Assembly (NCBI GenBank): GCA_036398095.1
Contig: DASWHR010000015.1
Span: forward strand, 1 to 6,198
Direction: 5' to 3'
Length of the DNA stretch: 6,198 nucleotides
Source of the DNA: DASWHR01 sp036398095
GTDB taxonomy: Bacteria; Actinomycetota; AC-67
Positions 1 through 4,989 of the stretch are shown one piece after another. The notes under the pieces are model-generated. The model worked only from the letters and a program-made list of their open reading frames with translations, made no database searches and was not told the DNA's origin. Position 1 is the first letter of the stretch. Every line of letters begins with the position of its first letter. Both the position numbers and the translations under genes were made by a program.

Positions 1-190
1 GGCCCATCGAGCCGTCCGGCTGCAACGCGACCGGCCGGATCCGAACCGAGCCCAGCTCGCCCGTCGGCGTCAGGTCGAGGCCATCGGCTGCCCGCGACGA
101 CCCGGCCGCCAGCAGCGACCCAGCGACGAGCATGCCGGCAAGGACGGCCCGAAGAGCCGCCTGCCGATGATCCCGGGTCCCGGCGCGCAT
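1..190 (-). CDS. Exported protein, 5' end only (signal peptide)
   Basis: The minus strand is open from an ATG at 190-188 to the window edge, giving 63 residues. The start looks like a Sec signal peptide. It has a basic n-region (Arg at 2, 6, 9 and 14), a hydrophobic core at about residues 15-30 (AVLAGMLVAGSLLAAG), and a probable signal peptidase I site after SSRA at about residue 34. The mature chain then begins ADGLDLTPTGELG. Only about 30 mature residues are present, so family and function cannot be given. No Shine-Dalgarno sequence precedes the ATG, and a hairpin (198-225) ends 7 nt upstream of it. The internal Met20 is an alternative start that would leave a shorter but still plausible signal peptide. 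The gene lies downstream of vapC on the same strand, with a 152-nt gap. Confidence 0.6.
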   Translation of the reverse strand, partial: MRAGTRDHRQAALRAVLAGMLVAGSLLAAGSSRAADGLDLTPTGELGSVRIRPVALQPDGSMG

Positions 191-197
191 GAGAAAC

Positions 198-225
198 GAG
201 AAGCAGCCGCTACCTGCGGCTTCTC
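198..225. other. Imperfect hairpin between vapC and the exported-protein gene
   Basis: The left arm GAGAAGCAGCCGC (198-210) can pair with the right arm GCGGCTTCTC (216-225) across a 5-nt loop, with a 3-nt bulge on the left. On the minus strand the hairpin is 118 nt beyond the vapC stop and 7 nt before the ATG at 190. It is not followed by a clean T-run; the next bases are GTTTCTC and then the ATG. It could be a weak terminator for vapBC or a leader structure of the exported-protein gene. I see no other gene or convincing promoter in 191-342. Confidence 0.3.
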
Positions 226-342
226 TGGAAAAGGAGTTCGAGAGCAAGCCCGCGCGATCCTCGCCTCGCCTGCCGACCCCGCCGCGATGCCCCGCGAAAT
301 CCCTTGCGTCTACCGCCGGGCGATTTGCGCGTCTCGAATCGG

Positions 343-750
343 CTATTGCGGAACCAGATCGAACGCGGCGACGTGGCGGGGGCGGATCAGGGAGAAGTGG
401 CGTCGGTCCAGCGTGGCGATCGTCGTCTCGCCCAGGCGCTCGGCGATCGCGGCGATGACGGCGTCGGTGTAGCCGATCGCCGCGTCCGCGTAGCGCTCCG
501 CGATCTCGGCGGCGCGAGCGCGGTCTTTCGCCGCAGGGCAGACGATCACCATGGTGCCTTCCGAGAGCGAGCGGACGAAGGCCCGCTCGGCCTCCGCACC
601 CACGCGGGTGGCGATGAGGGAGTCGGTTTCCGCGACGACCGGCTCCGGCACGAATCGGATCTCTCGGAGCCGGAGTGCCGCGACGGCCGCACCGTGGGCG
701 CCGTCCCGCACGTCCGCCGTGGCCACGAGCACGCTCGTGTCGACGATCAC
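343..750 (-). CDS. vapC: PIN-domain ribonuclease toxin, VapC family
   Basis: This is a 135-aa protein, the usual VapC length. VapC toxins are Mg2+-dependent RNases that cut tRNA or rRNA and are neutralised by a co-expressed antitoxin. The PIN acidic residues are visible: Asp4 in the N-terminal MIVDTS strand, Glu41 in VAETDSL, Asp96 in GYTDAVIAAIAERL, and Asp115 in IATLDRRHF. This order and spacing is that of an intact catalytic site. The start is GTG at 750-748, whose bases overlap the antitoxin TGA stop (GTGA, 4 nt). No good Shine-Dalgarno sequence is visible, so translation probably depends on coupling to the antitoxin. The stop is TAG at 345-343. Family assignment is firm; the RNA target cannot be read from sequence. 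Confidence 0.92.
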   Translation of the reverse strand: MIVDTSVLVATADVRDGAHGAAVAALRLREIRFVPEPVVAETDSLIATRVGAEAERAFVRSLSEGTMVIVCPAAKDRARAAEIAERYADAAIGYTDAVIAAIAERLGETTIATLDRRHFSLIRPRHVAAFDLVPQ

Positions 751-1064
751 CGGCGCCGCTTGCCCGGCCGTGCGCGCGTCAGCGCTCGGTGCTCCCGGTC
801 CAAGGCCTTCGCGAGCTGCGCCTCGTCGCGGCCGTCGGCCACGGTCGAGCCGTCGCCCGACCCGGAGCCCACGAAGGACGGCAGCGGGACCTCCGGAGGT
901 TCGGCATCGGCCACGTACGCTTCGACCGCGTCCCGGACCACGCTCGAGACCGGCCGCGCCTCGGCTTCCGCGCGATAGCGAAGCTTCCGAGCCGTGGACG
1001 CCGGCAGCGACACGCTCGTGCGTTCGACCCGGTCTGTATCGTTATTACGACCCGTATTACGCAT
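747..1064 (-). CDS. vapB: Ribbon-helix-helix antitoxin of the VapBC pair
   Basis: This 105-aa protein is transcribed directly ahead of vapC. Residues 15-21 (RTSVSLP) form the DNA-binding beta strand, 22-36 the first helix and 38-54 the second (PVSSVVRDAVEAYVADA), which is a CopG/Arc-type ribbon-helix-helix fold. The C-terminal half carries LPSFVGSGSG (61-70), followed by a helix rich in Ala, Leu and Glu. That resembles the toxin-wrapping tail of VapB antitoxins paired with PIN toxins. The role is to bind and block VapC and, as a dimer with the toxin, to repress the operon. The ATG is at 1064-1062. It has no properly spaced Shine-Dalgarno sequence but sits 7 nt after a -10 element, so a leaderless transcript is likely. 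Repeats suited to autoregulation lie in the first codons. Confidence 0.88.
   Translation of the reverse strand: MRNTGRNNDTDRVERTSVSLPASTARKLRYRAEAEARPVSSVVRDAVEAYVADAEPPEVPLPSFVGSGSGDGSTVADGRDEAQLAKALDREHRALTRARPGKRRR
1040..1061. promoter_or_regulatory. Candidate VapB operator repeats
   Basis: CGTTATTACG (1040-1049) and CGTATTACG (1053-1061) share the direct repeat TATTACG at a 12-bp period. CGTATTACG is a perfect odd palindrome, and TACG-ACC-CGTA links the two copies. These sit in codons 2-9 of the antitoxin gene, directly after the predicted transcription start. Ribbon-helix-helix antitoxins bind short tandem or inverted repeats near their own start, so autorepression is a reasonable inference. 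The repeats are seen directly; the binding is inferred. Confidence 0.45.
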
Positions 1065-1071
1065 ACCCTAT

Positions 1072-1100
1072 TTGATAGTCGGCTCGGCCCCCGGAGTCAA
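1072..1100 (-). promoter_or_regulatory. Promoter of vapBC (leaderless type)
   Basis: On the minus strand, TTGACT (1100-1095) is followed after exactly 17 bp by TATCAA (1077-1072), close to the sigma70 consensus. Only 7 nt (1071-1065) separate the -10 hexamer from the antitoxin ATG. Transcription starting 6-8 nt after the -10 would therefore begin at or beside the A of the ATG, leaving no 5' leader. This agrees with the lack of a ribosome binding site. Confidence 0.7.
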
Positions 1101-1116
1101 CCGCGAATGGGCCAGA

Positions 1117-1130
1117 TTTGTTCAAACAAA
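1117..1130. repeat. Palindrome between the divergent promoters
   Basis: TTTGTTCAAACAAA has perfect 6-bp arms (TTTGTT/AACAAA) around a 2-bp centre. It lies between the two outward-facing -35 elements, 4 bp upstream of the HNH-gene -35. On the minus strand it contains GAACAAAT, an 8-mer that also occurs in the LexA box at 1166-1173. It could be a regulator site or an AT-rich upstream element in an otherwise GC-rich region. Confidence 0.4.
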
Positions 1131-1134
1131 GTGC

Positions 1135-1163
1135 TTGCAATTGTCAGCAGGTTCCTCTACAAT
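1135..1163 (+). promoter_or_regulatory. Promoter of the HNH gene (leaderless type)
   Basis: TTGCAA (1135-1140), a 17-bp spacer and TACAAT (1158-1163) form a strong sigma70-type promoter. Only 8 nt separate the -10 from the ATG at 1172, so the predicted transcription start is at about 1170-1172 and the mRNA would be leaderless. No Shine-Dalgarno sequence is present. The LexA box at 1164-1179 covers the predicted start point, which is suitable for repression. Confidence 0.72.
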
Positions 1164-1179
1164 CCGAACAAATGTTCGA
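1164..1179. promoter_or_regulatory. LexA (SOS) box over the HNH gene start
   Basis: CCGAACAAATGTTCGA contains the perfect inverted repeat CGAAC-N4-GTTCG. It matches the mycobacterial LexA consensus TCGAAC-N4-GTTCGA at 11 of 12 defined positions and closely fits the Bacillus-type box CGAACRNRYGTTYC. It begins directly after the -10 hexamer and includes the ATG, so bound LexA would block transcription initiation. Placement, symmetry and gene type all support a true SOS operator. Confidence 0.8.
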
Positions 1180-2350
1180 GTCCGAGGAAGCGATCACCCG
1201 CGCGGTCGACACTGCTCGCGAGGCGGCCGCGAACGCGACGATCGCGGAGCGCGCAGAGGTGCTGGCCGCCGCCATGCGCGGCGCGGATGCGTTGATCGCG
1301 ATCGCGACCAGTGTGATCGCGGCCGGCGGGATCCAGGCCGTGGAAGGCCGGCCGGTCGAGCACCTGCTTCGGACCCAGGCGCGCTGCACGTCCTGGGATG
1401 CCGCGACGCTCGCCGGTGCCGCCGACTCGCTTCGCGTGATGCCGGCGTTGGCTTCGGCGTTCGATGATGGTCTGGTCTCGTGGAGTCAGGTGCGCGCGAT
1501 CCTGGGCTCGATCAAGCATGTCCGTGCCGAAGATCGTCCCGCGATCGACGCGCTGGTCGGCGAGCAGGCCAAACGCTTGCGCGAGGGCAGCCCGGATCGG
1601 CTCGTGGATCTGGTCGCCGACGAAGCCGCTCGGCTGCGGCCGGATCTGTCGCAGAGTCGCGAGGACCGTTCGATCGAGTCGAGCTTTCTTGCGATCCAAG
1701 GCCGCCTCGACGGCTCGGCCACGATCTACGGCGAAGCCGACGCGGTCTCGGCCGCGACGATCGTCGGGGCCTTGGATGCCGTCGCGGGCGCGCCGGTGCA
1801 TCCGGATCGCGGCATCACCCGCGCGCAGCAGCGCTTCGAAGCCTTCGTGCATATCTGCGAGACCACCCTTGCGGGGGAGAGCACCGGTCTTCGGCCCCGA
1901 TCCCGGGTGCTGGCCGTGGTGGACCTGGCCGACCTCGCCCGCGACGGCGACCAGGGCGCCACTCTGCTGTGGCCCCTGCCCGGCCGCACCCCCCGCCTGA
2001 GCCGCGTCACTCGCGACATGCTGCTGTGCGACGCGGCCGTCACCCCGATCGTGTTCAACGGCCGCGACGTCATCGCCGTCGGCGACACCCACAACACGTT
2101 CTCCGACAAGGTTCGAACCGCGATCCTGGCGCGCGACCAACGCTGCCGCTTCTGCAACCACGCTCCGGCCGGCTGGAGCGACGTCCACCATCTCGTCCCG
2201 GGGACCGGCAATACCGCCCGTGACGGATGCCTGCTCTGCCGCCGCTGCCACCGGCTCCTGCACCGCTACAAATGGACCGCCACCTGGCACGACGACGGCG
2301 CCATCCAATTCCAACGCCGCGGCAAGAGCTTCCTCAGCCTCCCGCCCTAA
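1172..2350 (+). CDS. DUF222 / 13E12-type HNH endonuclease domain protein
   Basis: The protein is 392 aa. Residues about 10-210 match the Ala-rich helical DUF222 region typical of actinobacterial 13E12 repeat proteins. A linker (about 240-320) leads to a C-terminal zinc-bound HNH domain: CRFC (325-328), DVHH (337-340), then LLCRRCHRLLH (354-364). Cys325, 328, 356 and 359 probably hold the zinc; His340 and His364 are nuclease-type histidines. The usual family motif near this point reads NGxLLCxxHH, whereas here it is DGCLLCRRCH. Asp351 therefore replaces the customary Asn, and Cys359 the first His. The family is presumed to act on DNA, and its exact job is unknown. ATG 1172 is preferred over an in-frame TTG at 1118 because that start lies upstream of the promoter. 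The LexA box implies induction by DNA damage. It is the only plus-strand gene here. Confidence 0.9.
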   Translation: MFESEEAITRAVDTAREAAANATIAERAEVLAAAMRGADALIAIATSVIAAGGIQAVEGRPVEHLLRTQARCTSWDAATLAGAADSLRVMPALASAFDDGLVSWSQVRAILGSIKHVRAEDRPAIDALVGEQAKRLREGSPDRLVDLVADEAARLRPDLSQSREDRSIESSFLAIQGRLDGSATIYGEADAVSAATIVGALDAVAGAPVHPDRGITRAQQRFEAFVHICETTLAGESTGLRPRSRVLAVVDLADLARDGDQGATLLWPLPGRTPRLSRVTRDMLLCDAAVTPIVFNGRDVIAVGDTHNTFSDKVRTAILARDQRCRFCNHAPAGWSDVHHLVPGTGNTARDGCLLCRRCHRLLHRYKWTATWHDDGAIQFQRRGKSFLSLPP

Positions 2351-2516
2351 CGGCCTCGCCTCTCCGTTTCACCCATACGACCAAGCCGCCCACCTGCGGC
2401 CACCTTCGCATGCCTACCGAAGGATTCGGAGCCTCGGCTGTGCCCTCAGTTCGTCGGTCTGCTCGAAGTCGAGGCTGTTGCCTGACGCCCTTGCGCCCGT
2501 CTGCGGACGACGTGGG
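2351..2516. other. Convergent intergenic gap
   Basis: This 166-nt gap lies between the ends of two convergent genes. Only weak hairpins are visible: CCGAA-GGA-TTCGG (2417-2429), which competes with CCTTCG/CGAAGG (2403-2423), and CTCG-AAGT-CGAG (2462-2473). None has a T-run on either strand, so no intrinsic terminator can be called with confidence. No coding region is supported here. Confidence 0.4.
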
Positions 2517-3119
2517 TTACTCGATGCGGAAGGTGGCTTGGTCAGCGTAGCGGACCGGCCACGTGTCGGGACCACCCTGGAAGTAGCCGGCGACGAAGTA
2601 GTCGCCCGGCGGCGCCGGCGGGCCGGCCGTGCCGTCCCCGGAACAAGAGATCTGGTTCCACTCTCCGGTTATTCGATACGACTCGCCGGCCGCCACCTCT
2701 TGCGAGTCGATGACTTGCAGTTCGAATTCGCCTCGACTCGGCGTCCAGAACATTCGCGTCCCGTCGTGAATCAGGATTCTGCCGTGTGCGGTGCCGGTTC
2801 CGACCTGAACCGGCTCGGCTGATTCGTTCACGAGTGTCATGGAAACCTCGACCCGCTCGCCCCGGGCGTATGCGGCCTTGGCAACCTCGGCGACGATCCG
2901 AACGCCTGCGGGCGGCTTCTCAGCCGGGAAGTTCGGGGCAAGGAACTCGCAGGGAGGGGTCGACCACGGGATGGCCGACGGAGCACGGCTCGGCGACGGT
3001 GATTCGGTTGGACTCGGCGAAGTGGTGGCGGCCGTCGGGGGTGGGGCATCGCGGCCACAGGCGGCGAATGTCAAAGCGCCAAGCGCCATCGCGGTCAATA
3101 GAACACGCTGATGCGTCAA
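2517..3119 (-). CDS. Lipoprotein with BsuPI-like (intracellular proteinase inhibitor) domain
   Basis: A TTG start at 3119-3117 is preferred because GGAG lies 7 nt upstream (3130-3127) and the result is a clean lipoprotein signal: THQR, then a hydrophobic stretch, then FAAC with Cys21 as the lipidated residue. The ATG at 3260 would bury this signal behind 47 residues and overlap the upstream gene, so it was not used. After the Cys comes a Ser/Pro/Thr-rich tether (25-55). A compact beta domain follows (about 70-200), with VSMTLVNESAEPV (92-104), VAAGESYRI (142-150), EWNQ (153-156) and PPGDYFVAGYF (170-180). These strand motifs resemble the BsuPI family (PF12690). Cys57 and Cys159 may pair. The mature protein of about 180 aa would sit outside the membrane. 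Function is unknown; the BsuPI fold does not prove protease inhibition. It starts 28 nt after the nucleotidyltransferase stop and may be cotranscribed. Confidence 0.75.
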   Translation of the reverse strand: MTHQRVLLTAMALGALTFAACGRDAPPPTAATTSPSPTESPSPSRAPSAIPWSTPPCEFLAPNFPAEKPPAGVRIVAEVAKAAYARGERVEVSMTLVNESAEPVQVGTGTAHGRILIHDGTRMFWTPSRGEFELQVIDSQEVAAGESYRITGEWNQISCSGDGTAGPPAPPGDYFVAGYFQGGPDTWPVRYADQATFRIE

Positions 3120-3147
3120 AGTCCGGCTCCGATGTCTCCCGCCTAGC

Positions 3148-3711
3148 CTAGTCGAGGGTGCGAAGTTCCCGGATGAGCCGCTCGACGCGAAGAAACCGCG
3201 GATCGTCCTCGCCGGCCAGGTGCACGAGCCATCGGCGAATCTCTGCCGCGTCCAGATCATCGGCGGCGATCATCATCTGCTCGATATCGATCCAGTCCTT
3301 CGGCCGGTTGAAGACCGCCTTGGCGACCAGGAGATGCTCGGGTGCCAGGATCGGGATGGTGGCCTCGCCGAACGGCACGCGCCGCACCGCGTCTCGCATC
3401 GCATCGTGGATCGGGTCGTAGGAGAAGAACAGATCCACCGGCGTCTGCCCCCACCGGGCGCGAACCTGGCCGTCGCGATCCACGACGGCCCGTTCGGGGA
3501 TCTGATCGACACCGGTCACGCGCAGCGCATCCGCCACGAGCGGGTAGTCGCCCGTGCCGACGAACACGTTCACGTCGATGTCGATCGTCGCGCGCGGCGT
3601 CGCGTAATAGGCAAGCGCAAGCGCGCCGCCGAACGCGTGCGGGATGCGCGCTTGCGCGAGCCCGCCGTCGATCGCCTCGACCTTCGCGGCAAGACCAAGT
3701 TCCGCGGTCAT
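3148..3711 (-). CDS. AbiEii/MNT-like nucleotidyltransferase (putative toxin-like enzyme)
   Basis: The protein is 187 aa. It has the polymerase-beta-like nucleotidyltransferase signature: HAFGGALALAYYATPRAT (25-42) with the Gly28-Gly29 pair, Asp44 and Asp46 in IDIDV, and a third acidic residue, Asp93, in TPVDLFF. The later LAPEHLLVAKAVFNRPKDW (122-140) is the conserved C-terminal element of single-domain AbiEii/DUF6036-like transferases. Such enzymes transfer nucleotides to RNA, protein or small molecules, and several are toxins with a partner antitoxin. The substrate here is unknown. The ATG (3711-3709) shares ATGA with the upstream stop, and GAAGG lies 8 nt before it (3724-3720). The open frame continues upstream to 4155, but that stretch is the shadow of the 159-aa gene. 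Catalytic residues look intact. Confidence 0.8.
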   Translation of the reverse strand: MTAELGLAAKVEAIDGGLAQARIPHAFGGALALAYYATPRATIDIDVNVFVGTGDYPLVADALRVTGVDQIPERAVVDRDGQVRARWGQTPVDLFFSYDPIHDAMRDAVRRVPFGEATIPILAPEHLLVAKAVFNRPKDWIDIEQMMIAADDLDAAEIRRWLVHLAGEDDPRFLRVERLIRELRTLD

Positions 3712-4187
3712 GCCGGCCGCCTTCGGGGATGCAGCCCAGGGAACAGCAGCGGTGCGGGCGGCGGCTTCGGGAGCCGGTCGGCGAGGCCCAGCAGGTCCAC
3801 CAGCGCCCGGCCGCGCTCGACGGCCGGCGCGGCGATCCACGGCGCAAGCGAGTCGTCCGCCGCGTGGTCGGCATCGCCGGCGCCGAGCTGCTCGGTCAGG
3901 ACTCGACGGAGGCCCGGTCGCATGCGGTGGCCGCGTGCGGCCGCGCGGATCAGCGCCGCGGCGTGCCGATCGGCCGGGTTCACCTCGGCGGGGGCACCCC
4001 GACGCCGTGCCGACGCGACGATCTTGGCCCGGTCGAATTCGCTCGTTGCCCTGCCCTCGGCACGATCCAGGACCGAATCGGTCAAGGACGTGAACGAGGC
4101 CAACGTCCGCGCGCGCGGACCGCCGGGCGTCCAGACCGACTCCCGAATCTCCCATCGGCCACCCGCTGTGGCCACGACGAACGCCAT
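3708..4187 (-). CDS. Unrecognised 159-aa partner of the nucleotidyltransferase
   Basis: I cannot assign this protein to a named family. Its N-terminal third (8-65: AGGRWEIRES, GGPRARTLASF, then a helix ending ASARRRGAP) looks like a compact basic alpha/beta domain. A probably helical, Arg/Ala-rich middle follows (70-135), and the tail is Pro-rich and basic (139-159). There is no signal peptide or membrane segment, so it is cytoplasmic. The TGA stop overlaps the transferase ATG by 4 nt, so the two are translationally coupled. By position and size it could be an antitoxin or DNA-binding partner; this is inference. The start is ATG 4187-4185, with no Shine-Dalgarno sequence. A TATAGA -10 element ends 10 nt upstream and a palindrome overlaps it. 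The third-position G/C bias in this frame supports coding. Confidence 0.65.
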   Translation of the reverse strand: MAFVVATAGGRWEIRESVWTPGGPRARTLASFTSLTDSVLDRAEGRATSEFDRAKIVASARRRGAPAEVNPADRHAAALIRAAARGHRMRPGLRRVLTEQLGAGDADHAADDSLAPWIAAPAVERGRALVDLLGLADRLPKPPPAPLLFPGLHPRRRPA

Positions 4188-4197
4188 AGTGGGTAAG

Positions 4198-4215
4198 TCT
4201 ATACCACTAGCGGTA
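4198..4215 (-). promoter_or_regulatory. -10 element and palindromic operator ahead of the nucleotidyltransferase pair
   Basis: On the minus strand TATAGA (4203-4198) lies 10 nt before the ATG at 4187. TACCACTAGCGGTA (4202-4215) is a near-perfect palindrome: TACC/GGTA arms around CTAG, with one mismatched pair. It abuts and overlaps the -10. No good -35 is visible 16-18 bp upstream. The arrangement suggests an autoregulated promoter with a very short or absent leader. Confidence 0.45.
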
Positions 4216-4232
4216 GCATTCCTTGGGACGGC

Positions 4233-4862
4233 TCAGCCACAGGTGACCGGGATTGTGATCAGATGGGCACGTCCGTCCGGATCGAACAAGGCGGCTTTGA
4301 TAATGCCCGTCGAGGCATCATGGACGTCCCAGATGAGATGCCAGGTTTGGGGTGCGTACCAAAGCTTGAATGCGCCGACTCCCCCGCCCAGAATACTCAG
4401 GGGATAGGATTCCACAGCCGTGCGCTCCTGGGGCGATAGGGGCCTCGTCGAAAATTCAGCTCGCGCCCAGCTCACGGCTGCCCGACCCGGCGTTGAATCC
4501 ACGTCCGCCCCCTGGTAGAAGCCTCGTGCTATCGGTTGGGATTCGTCCTCTGACAGATTCCAACCCCCATGCTCCGGCCAGGACAACGCCAGGATGGGAC
4601 GGTCGGCCTCGCGCGATAGGAACCCGGGCCGAATGCGCATCTCGAGTTGTGCGCGAAATCCAGCAGATTGACCAGTTGCTGTCCGTTCGCACATGGCATA
4701 TTGGAGGTCGATCGTTCCGGGGGCGATAACCGGAGGTTCGCGAACAGTTATGGCGGTGAGCGTGCCGGCGGACGTCATGAGCAAGGTTGCAATCGCTACC
4801 GCGAGACGATTCTGCCGCGCTCTTTCGCGCGGCTTGCCTTCTCGAAGGTGCGTCCCGTTCAT
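4233..4862 (-). CDS. Membrane-anchored or exported protein, unknown family
   Basis: The protein is 209 aa from the ATG at 4862-4860. A basic N-terminus (Arg/Lys at 7-19) precedes one hydrophobic segment at about 20-40 (LAVAIATLLMTSAGTLTAIT). No clear AxA cleavage site follows, so it is either an uncleaved anchor or a poor signal peptide. The outer part is beta-rich with many Trp (95, 101, 132, 168, 174, 178). It has one Cys near each end (58 and 208) that could form a disulfide. I do not recognise the family. In-frame ATGs at 4919 and 4970 extend the N-terminus by 19 and 36 residues; neither has a Shine-Dalgarno sequence. The 4862 start is favoured because it gives the shortest n-region and sits 9 nt after a weak -10 (CATACT, 4877-4872). 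It ends 45 nt before the 159-aa gene. Confidence 0.6.
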   Translation of the reverse strand: MNGTHLREGKPRERARQNRLAVAIATLLMTSAGTLTAITVREPPVIAPGTIDLQYAMCERTATGQSAGFRAQLEMRIRPGFLSREADRPILALSWPEHGGWNLSEDESQPIARGFYQGADVDSTPGRAAVSWARAEFSTRPLSPQERTAVESYPLSILGGGVGAFKLWYAPQTWHLIWDVHDASTGIIKAALFDPDGRAHLITIPVTCG

Positions 4863-4876
4863 GGCGGCCGCAGTAT

Positions 4877-4907
4877 GAACGTTCTTTTGAGAACGGAGAA
4901 GGTTCTC
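4877..4907. repeat. Nested GAAC/GTTC palindromes upstream of the exported-protein gene
   Basis: CGTTCTTTTGAGAACG (4880-4895) is a perfect 6-bp-arm inverted repeat with a 4-nt centre. It shares its right arm with a second one, GAGAAC-N7-GTTCTC (4889-4907), and begins with GAACGTTC (4877-4884). These lie just upstream of the favoured ATG at 4862 and overlap its possible promoter. The spacing and arm order (GTTC outside, GAAC inside) differ from a LexA box. They could be an operator or RNA hairpins. Confidence 0.4.
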
Positions 4908-4989
4908 TTCGCGAATCATGCAGATGGATTCTGCACTGGCATGGACAGATCCTCTTTTCGTTGCCGGCATGACACACCAACGGGAAATG

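Noticed and set aside
304..978. Long plus-strand open frames opposite vapBC
   Set aside because: They are Arg-rich antisense frames caused by GC-rich third positions. The minus strand carries recognisable VapC and ribbon-helix-helix domains.
1118..1171. In-frame TTG extension adding 18 residues to the HNH protein
   Set aside because: It would place the start upstream of the strong -35/-10 pair and across the palindrome. ATG 1172 fits the promoter and the LexA box.
1157..2314. 385-codon minus-strand frame opposite the HNH gene
   Set aside because: It has no recognisable domain and mirrors the plus-strand codons. The DUF222 and HNH motifs are unambiguous on the plus strand.
3120..3260. N-terminal extension of the lipoprotein to an ATG at 3260
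   Set aside because: It would overlap the nucleotidyltransferase gene and bury a clean lipoprotein signal behind 47 residues. TTG 3119 has a well-spaced GGAG.
3712..4155. N-terminal extension of the nucleotidyltransferase to an ATG at 4155 (335 aa)
   Set aside because: The added part is low-complexity Arg/Gly/Ala-rich sequence opposite the codon pattern of the 159-aa gene. The ATGA overlap at 3711-3708 gives a better start at the natural domain boundary.
4814..4833. Perfect 7-bp hairpin GCCGCGC/GCGCGGC
   Set aside because: It lies inside the coding part of the 209-aa protein (Arg-rich n-region) and has no T-run. It is probably chance in GC-rich codons.
4877..4907. Possible second SOS box
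   Set aside because: The GAAC and GTTC arms never occur in the GAAC-N4-GTTC arrangement. Spacings are 0 and 7, or the arms are inverted, so LexA binding is not supported.
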